DNA of 64,000 nucleotides, taken from Combretum micranthum (lineage: Eukaryota; Streptophyta; Magnoliopsida; Myrtales; Combretaceae). This document shows, piece after piece, positions 57,506 through 64,000 of the stretch. The position numbers were made by a program, and so were the translations under genes. The first letter of the stretch is position 1, and each line of letters begins with the position of its first letter. The stretch covers positions 124,001 to 188,000 of the forward strand of contig JAMXBD010000816.1 of the NCBI GenBank assembly GCA_024138025.1. The letters are read 5' to 3'. Below the pieces are notes generated by a model. That model saw only the letters and a program-made list of their open reading frames with translations. It searched no databases and was not told where the DNA came from.

Positions 57506-57958
57506 ATGGGTGCATTGGAGCATGGATTTAGTGGGATGGTGGATCAGATTACAGAGACAATGGAGATTATGGTGAATCATAATAGAGGTAAGACCCCTGA
57601 TCCTAATCTGATGCTTGATGTAGATTTTGAAGAATCAAATGACGATTCTTCATCTGTTGATAAAGGCTATTATGAAAACAAAGAAAGGAAGGATGCAGTT
57701 ATTTTTGAGGCTGATGGAGGACTGATCTTTGATACTTTTGAGGATGAGTAAAGGATGACTTTTTTTTTTTTTTTTTTTGTTGAGAAGGATGAGGATGATG
57801 AACCTATGTTTGAAGCTGTGGGTGATGGAGGACCTATCTTTAATATTGAGTATGATAAAAAGGATGAAAATTTTGAGCTTATTAGTGTTGGTGAACTAAT
57901 TTTTTATTTTTATACTAATGAACAGGAAAATGTGTTAGGAGAAAATAAGAAATGTTGA
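57506..57958 (+). pseudogene. Acidic ORF of the small LTR element (copy B), frameshifted
   Basis: It starts with MGALEHGFSGMVDQITETME and continues DVDFEESNDDSSSVDKGYYE and ADGGLIFDTFEDE. The frame is broken at an expanded poly-T run (57760-57778), after which DDEPMFEAVGDGGPIF and ELISVGELIFYFYTNEQE follow. It is homologous to 35187-35650 in copy A, where the poly-T expansion is absent. No enzymatic motif is present. Similar acidic linkers occur in gypsy Gag-Pol proteins, and that is my best guess for its origin. Confidence 0.5.
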
Positions 57959-58231
57959 CAATTGAGGAGATCGTTGATGATGATTAGTTGAAGAATACTA
58001 ATTTTTAGTCCACTTGTACCAACTTGGAGAATAATGTATTGGTGGTAAATAGGGATTTACTGAATCCTAGTCCGTTAAATAGAGTGATGGTAGATTTGAG
58101 GAAGAAAATAGCTAGGGACAAAGAAAATCTACGTTCGATCAATTCATTTGAAGCTTGCCTAGTTAATTGCATTTGGTTCTTGCATAACATGTTAAAAATT
58201 TGAGGATGAATTTTGTCCACTCCAGGGAGAA

Positions 58232-58770
58232 TGATGCAATGGAAAAAATGGCAAGGAGGAACCAGCGTTGATGTATACTGACCTTTACAATATACATTGC
58301 ACAACTTTGCTTTTCGTTTGAATTTATACAATTTTAATTTTGAAGTTTCAATATCTTTTATGGGATATTTAAAGTCTTTTAATAGGATGTCAGTTTAATA
58401 CAATTTAATGTTTTTTTAATAGAATGTCAATTTCATAGGATTTAATGTCTTTTAATAGGATGTTAGTTTTAGTTTTTTCCTTTTAAATGCTATTTAATAT
58501 TATCTAATAAGTTTTAATCCTTTTTTCGACTTGCCTATATATATGTAAGCCCTAGGGCATATGAAAGACAGATAATTGATTATTGAATAAGGTTTCTTTG
58601 AGCATGTTTTGCTCTTTATCTCAAAATTCGAATATTTTGTGTAAGATTTCGATTTTTGATATTAGGTATCTAGGTATTTGTAGAATCAATAGGTATTTGA
58701 ATATCACAATCTGACAATCGTGCGTGATTCAACGGTCTTGTGATAAACCTTTTCGTATTTCGCTACGTCA
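58232..58770 (+). repeat. 3' LTR of the small element (copy B)
   Basis: 539 bp, TGATGCA...ACGTCA. A TATA-like string (ctatatatatg, about 58532-58542) precedes the conserved 'gccctagggcatatgaaagacag'. The TATA region is degraded in the 5' LTRs of both copies. Confidence 0.85.
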
Positions 58771-58775
58771 CAAAT

Positions 58776-61215
58776 TAAAAGATAAAAGGTAGTTTTTTTT
58801 TCTTTTTCTTTCTTTTTTTTTTTTTTTTGGGGGGTGGGGGGGGGGGGGGGGGGGGGGGGGGCGCGGGGGTTGTGTGGAGAAGGTGGGTGTGGGGCGGGGA
58901 GGGGAAGTGGAACTGACATAAAAGAGAACTTATGGGGGATAAGGGAAAACGTGCGAGAGAGCAATATATAGTAGTGGAAAAGACGTGTGGGATGAAAAAC
59001 TTACGATGGAATAAACTTACATTAACATCCTTAAAAAGTCTCTCTTTGTTTTATGGTTGATTAATGTTTTAAATGTTGGTAAATATTTTAGTTGTTTAGG
59101 CGTAAGAGATGGAATTTCAAGAAATAAAAATATAAAGTAACAAAGACACCAAAAGGTTTTAAAAATTTAGCGGTAATAATTTGTCATGAAGAACCTGATG
59201 TGTCGAATCACTGTTCTAGTATGTGTTACTAAACTCAAGCAAATTCAGTTAAGTTGTTCGATGAAGAACTAAGAACCTACAGACCAAGCTGTTATGAAGA
59301 GATATTATGAGTATGTTATTATATATATATATATATATACATATATATCTTCTATATAATTTAAGTGAGAAGTTTCTCATTCATCTCCACACCATTTAAG
59401 GAATCATCAAGATTTAAAATTACTATTAGTCCTTCACGCACAATTTATTTACCGTTATTTGATTCTATCCGTACAATTTAAAAGGTTTGAAGGGTAATTA
59501 TTGTAATTTCATACTTCTTCAACAACTAAAATTCAAAGTTTTTAAAACAATTTTTCTACACATTTATTCAATTTTCCTTAGTGACCTCTTCGTTGCCAAT
59601 TGTCATTTTAAAATACTTCTATATCCTATCACATGCGTCCTACTAACTTTTTCTACAACATCATTGTTGACTAAATAGTAGTTTTATAGGATTGTGAATT
59701 TGGATGAAAGCACTAGATGTTGCAATGATATAATACGTATGTATTCTTGGTCCACATTATACTTATCAATAGAAGGTAAATGATGGTTATTTTTATTTAT
59801 TTTTTTAATATTGATCTATATTATAAAAAGTATTATTTTTTATAGTTAGACTAAAAAATTACAATAGATGCTGTAGCAAATTCTACTAAAAATTATAAAT
59901 AGCAAAGCGGGGTATAGAAGCTACACAAAAAAACAAATAAATAGATAGAAAAAGTGCCTTACCAAAAAACCATAAACTCTTTTGAAAACAATAAATATTC
60001 CTCTTTGAAACCATAGTTGCTCCTTCTCTTTTTACTTAAGAAAGTTTGGATTATAATTTATAATTTAAAGTAAGAAAATTATCACTTAATTTTTTATGAT
60101 TTGATATTTTTGCACAACCAAGGAGGATTCGATGTTGCTTAGTATCTTTAAAAAGCAATTTAATTCTAATTTTTATTTTTTACTTATTTATTTTCCTTTT
60201 TCCCTTCTGAAATCAGTATCAATGTTGTTAAAACTAGCCGCCTCGTGAAGGTCAATCTGTCCTAACACCTCTATACACACTTGCCTATATTTATCCTTCT
60301 AACTTTTAAAAATATCATACTACCACAAAACCCACTATTATATAGATCTCCTATTAGCTGCATAGCAGTTCAAAGTTTAGTCAATAACTACTATATCCAT
60401 AAATCACATATGTTCACATGTACTCACCAAAAACGATTCCATAAGTTGCAAGTCTAGTGTCTTATTTGTAAACCAGTTCTTCTCTTCTTAATCCAAATTA
60501 AGAAACAATTGTCCAATGTCTAATTAACTACAATAAATTCCAGTAAGTGAGATTGTTTTGTCAGATCTTGATGCAATTGAATACATCTTGAAATATCTCT
60601 TCCATGAACTACAACATCATTATTGATAATAAATTGCATCCACGCTCCTAACATGTTTTTTTTTTTTTTTATAAATTTTTCTTTTTCTTTTTTTTTTTTT
60701 TAGGCATGGATATAATTAACATTTTATAAAATGGTTAATATTGTGTACTGAGTAAGAAGTGTTGAATCGAGAAGACCAAAGCCACGATGGAGGAGATGAT
60801 TTTGCCATTTTAAAATCCTTTGGTTGCTAGATATAGGCTCATTTCATATGATATATTACATATAACATGCATATGTGATTTGCAGGTTTAGAGGATGTCA
60901 ACTTGAGATCATGTCCAGAAGGAAATGGTGACTAAGAAGATTCACGATAGGATAGAATAAACAAGATCAACAAATAGGAAGCATGTGAGTAGAACACTAC
61001 ATTCAAGCTGTCACCGATGCCACCGGCACAATAGGTCCCATTACAACAAGCTTTGGTGCTTCAATAGCCCGCACCAAATGACGACGCATTTAGCGACAAG
61101 CATTGAAGGACATCTAAATGGAGGCCATCACTTGTAAGCCATGTCAGTAATGGCACTATACAACCAAGATATGAGATTTTTATTTGCAATAAGACCTTTT
61201 GGTTATTTTGCTTAG
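58776..61215. other. AT-rich spacer with homopolymers, no gene seen
   Basis: It contains a poly-T to poly-G transition (58790-58890), a (TA)n tract (59319-59347) and poly-T runs (60655-60704). The longest ORFs are short and without motifs. A GC-richer stretch with hairpin tttggtgc...gcaccaaa lies at about 61053-61081. Confidence 0.5.
58829..58862. repeat. Poly-G tract (about 34 bp, one interruption)
   Basis: Runs of g after about 18 t, followed by gcgcggggg and a G-rich stretch to 58906. Such a tract is hard to sequence, so its length is uncertain. Confidence 0.8.
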
Positions 61216-62160
61216 TTTACTTCCAATTTGTGGTACGTCTCCCAAATTTTTGTCGAAGACCACAAACGTAGCCACAATGCAGAAGAGAAGAGACAATAAT
61301 TTTTTTTTTTTTTTTGGCAATTTTGAAAGAAGAAAGAGGATGAGATTTTTTTTTGTTTAGACTTTGTGAAGAATAGATTCTTTTGGTTTTCTTTTTTCTT
61401 TTTAAAATGTATAGATAATAACTTTGTACAATATTATGTTGGAGATTTAAATGTATTGATTATTTCTACAATTTTTTTAATGAATGAAAACAATAATTGG
61501 AAATTTTTTTTTCTTTTCTATTTTCCTATTCGGTTTAAGTAATGTTTATAACATTATGAGATCAGTTTTATTGATTGTTAACATAATAACTTGATTTTTG
61601 TATGGGATTGATATGTTGTCATTCATTCATTATTTTTTTTCTTAAAATGTGTTTGCTATCTATATTGTTAAAGTAAAAAGGAGGGGATTAGTGTTTACTT
61701 CCAATTTGCAGTGCATCTCCCAAATTTGTGTCGAAGACCACAAACATAGTCACAAGGTAGAAGAGAAGAAACAACAACTATTTATTTTTTTCAGCAATTT
61801 TGAAAGAAGATGAGATTTTTCTCTATTTAGACTTTGTAAAGAATAGATTCTTTTGGTTTTCTTTTTAAATGTATAGATAATAACTTTGTACACTATTATG
61901 TTGGAGATTTAAATGTATTGATTATTTCTATAGTCTTTTTTTTATGAATGAAAAAAATAATTGGAAATTTTCTTTTTTTTTTTCTTTTATGTTTCCTATT
62001 CGGGTTAAGTAATGTTTATAACATTATGAGCTCAGTTTTATTGATTGTTAACATTATAACTTGGTTTTTGTATGGGATTGATAAAAATCAGTTGAATATG
62101 TTGTCATTCATTTATTATTTTTGTGTCTTAAAATGTGTTTGCTATCTATATTATAACTTT
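61216..62160. repeat. Tandem duplication, period ~478 bp, two copies
   Basis: 'tttacttccaatttg' starts unit 1 at 61216 and unit 2 at 61694. Shared landmarks are 'gtcgaagaccacaaac', 'agactttgt.aagaatagattcttttgg' and 'aaaatgtgtttgctatctatatt'. The units differ by scattered substitutions and T-run lengths. No ORF is conserved between them. Confidence 0.9.
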
Positions 62161-62218
62161 TTAAATTAGTAACTACTTTCTTGGTGTAGGGTTGGGCAAT
62201 TTGTTAATTAATCAGCAT

Positions 62219-62438
62219 GTAACTTCGAATACAGAGTAAACTTTCATTGAAAAACAATATTTATGTATATGTATTTCTCTATTCAATACGTACGTATATA
62301 GCTAGGATAATGAAGGCAGTTATAATAGATTCTATTTGCCTCAGATCAAGACTCTCATTATTATGCATATAACTAAGTACTGCCTACTATTACAATTCAT
62401 TACGTATTAAACTTACAGCTATTACTAGGCCCATAACA
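62219..62438 (-). mobile_element. Possible short 3' LTR of the right-edge chromovirus
   Basis: On the minus strand TGTTATGGGCC (from 62438) to GAAGTTACA (62219) gives a 220-bp TG...CA unit just after the pol stop. It contains a TATATA-like stretch followed by an AATAGAGAA-type leader. There is no second LTR in the window and the polypurine tract is poor, so this is tentative. Confidence 0.35.
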
Positions 62439-62459
62439 TAATAATCTGGCCCATCCAAA

Positions 62460-64000
62460 TTAAGGTCTGTAACTACTATCTTCATTACTGCACATATCTA
62501 TTTCCATAATTACTTTACTCGATTCATTTACATCAGATACATTGACTTGTACTTCTCCGGCTGGCTCATCTCTCCTCTGTCTTGTTGGAAACCTTAACAT
62601 AGATTTCACCCTCACAACATCTCTCCCTCCTTTAAGAACCCTTTTCCATAAGGGTTGATTTTGAAATCGCAAAGATAAGTTAGAACTAAACTCCCAAGTC
62701 GCTTCACATTCAGGTTTGTTTTTCCATTTAACCAACACTAAGGTGTATGCTATAGGTCTCTTTTTTTATCATCTTGTGATCAAAGATAGCTTCGACTATT
62801 AATGCATCTTGATCTAGCAGTGTTGGTATATTGGTTGAGTGCTGGTGATGTCTTGGTATGAAGCGTTCAAGTAATAAGACATGGAAAGTAGGATGGATGG
62901 TCGTCTTAGTTGGCAAATCTAGTTGGTAAGACACCTTTCCAATCTTATCCACAATCTTATGGGGACCGTAGTAGTTTGGGTTAAGGTTATGGATCTTGTG
63001 TTTCTTGAGACTATAATGTCTATAGGGTTGTAATTTTACCGATACCCATTCCCTAATCTCGAAAACCCTATCATTTTGGTTCTAATCTGCAAAACCTTCA
63101 TTTTGTCTTGTGCTCTCTGTGTTAAGTGCCTTCTCTCTATCCACAAATAGTTGATTGACTAATTGGTTCCTTGAATCTCCTAATATGTAAGATATATATA
63201 TTGGTGGAGAATACCTATACAAAACTTTAAAAGAAGTTGTTTTAGCTCTAGAATGATAATTCGTATTGTACTATCATTCTAATAAAGCTAGGAACTCACT
63301 CCACCTCTTTAGGGTCTCACTTGAAACACATCGTAGGTATGTTTCTAGGCACTTGTTCACAGCCTCCGTTTGACCATCAGTCTGTGGATGGTAAGTGGTC
63401 AGTAACTTCAATTCAACTCCTTGTAACTTGAAGAACTCACCCAAAAAATGATTGATGAAAACTGGTTCCTTGTCACTCACAATCGAATTAGGTAACCCAT
63501 GTAATTTGAACACATTTTCTAAATATAATTTGGCTACTTGAGGTGCTACATATGGGTGTGATAACCCTATAAAATGAGTATACTTGCTGAGTCTATCTAT
63601 AACCACCGTTATCACACCTTTGCCATGTGGCTTAGGAAGTCCTTCGATGAAATTCATAGTGATATTAGTCCAGTACCCTTTAAGAATCAGTAAAGGTTGT
63701 AATAGACCTAGTTGAGCCATGTTCTCATACTTGTGTCATTGGCAAATATTGCACTCCTGTACATGCTGTCTAACATCCCTCTCCGTGCTTAGTATAACCT
63801 CTTAAATGTAGCTTGCAAACTTGAGTGATCCTTAATTATCCCATCATGATATAAAGCTATCAACTTCTATCTAAGTTCAACATTAGTTCCAACAACAACA
63901 TGTCCTTTCTTCCTTAGTAGACCATTATCTATGGTAAAACTCTCTACTAGTTCACCTTCTTCTAATTTCTTGCAAATAGCATGATAGGATCTATTAGCCA
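62460..64000 (-). pseudogene. pol: Chromovirus integrase-chromodomain, 5' part off window
   Basis: Integrase: NFIEGLPKPHGKGVITVVIDRLSKY, SDKEPVFINHFLGEFFKLQGVEL and TYHPQTDGQTEAVNKCLETYLR (63274-63680). The first catalytic Asp, normally D in DFIEGLP, is N here. Zinc-region Cys residues lie near 63735-63765. The C-terminal part has YQLDLPTKTTIHPTFHVLLLERF (62840-62910). The chromodomain has LVKWKNKPECEATWE (about 62690-62735), then QNQPLWKRVLKGGRD and a stop at 62460. Frameshifts or stops lie near 63270, 62952 and 62730. The sequence differs clearly from the two Tekay-like copies, so it is another chromovirus lineage. RT and gag should lie right of the window. Confidence 0.88.

Larger units (their letters stand above)
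56921..58770 (+). mobile_element. Small non-autonomous LTR element, complete copy B (1.85 kb)
   Basis: LTRs at 56921-57372 and 58232-58770 both start TGATGCA. The flanking 5-bp TSD caaat is perfect (56916-56920 and 58771-58775). A decayed PBS (ttaatactagagtc, 57375-57388; compare TGGTATCAGAGCC) and a PPT (ccagggagaa, 58222-58231) adjoin the LTRs. The internal part is only about 860 bp with a broken acidic ORF. The 'ccactccagggagaatgatg' type end is that of Ty3/gypsy elements, so it seems to be a gypsy deletion derivative. Confidence 0.88.
52285..58775 (+). repeat. Direct segmental duplication, copy B
   Basis: Collinear with copy A (28785-35651). It starts exactly where the third Tekay-family LTR ends. 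It lacks the PMD remnant (left of the duplicated part) and the solo LTR, and has gained a hAT element (53486-54554). It keeps the complete small LTR element (56921-58770). Confidence 0.88.

Noticed and set aside
58704..58964. Minus-strand proline/lysine-rich ORF
   Set aside because: It is the translation of the poly-G/poly-T tract on the opposite strand.
60994..61090. 'cactac...' followed by repeats and a tttggtgc/gcaccaaa hairpin as a second CACTA end
   Set aside because: The bases after CACTAC do not match a CACTA TIR, and no partner end or 3-bp TSD was found.

Overview
The window is plant nuclear DNA, most likely from a eudicot. Almost all of it is transposable-element sequence. The evidence is plant-only retroelement lineages (a Sirevirus-type Ty1/copia element, an Athila-type Ty3/gypsy element and several chromodomain gypsy elements of Tekay/Del type), CACTA and hAT DNA transposons, a (TTTAGGG)n plant-telomere-type array, and AT-rich, microsatellite-rich spacers. 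I found no convincing intact host gene, tRNA, rRNA or CRISPR array. The only long undamaged reading frame is the Athila third ORF (about 460 codons, minus strand, 16104-17492).

Layout, left to right. (1) 1-8597: Sirevirus-like copia element on the minus strand (env-like ORF3, pol, gag, initiator-Met PBS, 5' LTR at 6975-8597); its 3' LTR lies off the left edge. It sits inside (2) the 3' LTR of a Tekay-like gypsy element that spans 8598-27512 (3' LTR remnant 8598-9968; integrase+chromodomain, RT/RNase H, protease and gag on the minus strand; PBS; truncated 5' LTR 25592-27512). (3) 13021-23600: an Athila-like element inserted into the Tekay protease-RT region, with 5-bp target-site duplication (TSD) aactc. 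It keeps a full 3' LTR (13021-14468), but its 5' LTR is cut to about 400 bp and its promoter, PBS and gag start are gone. (4) 27513-28784: debris with a decayed plant-mobile-domain (PMD) coding region. (5) 28785-35651 (copy A) and 52285-58775 (copy B): a direct duplication of about 6-7 kb. Both copies carry the same small non-autonomous LTR element with an acidic ORF. After the duplication copy A gained a solo LTR (31497-33388) and copy B gained a hAT element (53486-54554), each with the empty site visible in the other copy. (6) 35652-52284, between the copies: LTRs of one Tekay-like family in opposite orientations (35652-39504 minus; 43523-48810 plus; a broken third one ending at 52284), a decayed minus-strand pol (39585-42470), a telomere-type array inside an LTR, and a 2.0-kb non-autonomous CACTA element (49146-51143). 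(7) 58776-62200: AT-rich spacer with poly-T/poly-G, (TA)n and a tandem duplication of about 478 bp. (8) 62219-64000: the 3' end of another minus-strand chromodomain gypsy element that runs off the right edge.

The genes do not form a pathway; the window records nested insertion, deletion and duplication. Relative order can be read from the nesting: Tekay first, then Athila and Sirevirus inside it; the small acidic-ORF element first, then the A/B duplication, then the solo LTR and hAT insertions. All pol genes here carry stops or frameshifts except for short stretches, so every LTR element appears inactive by itself. Family names rest on motifs read by eye, without database searches.
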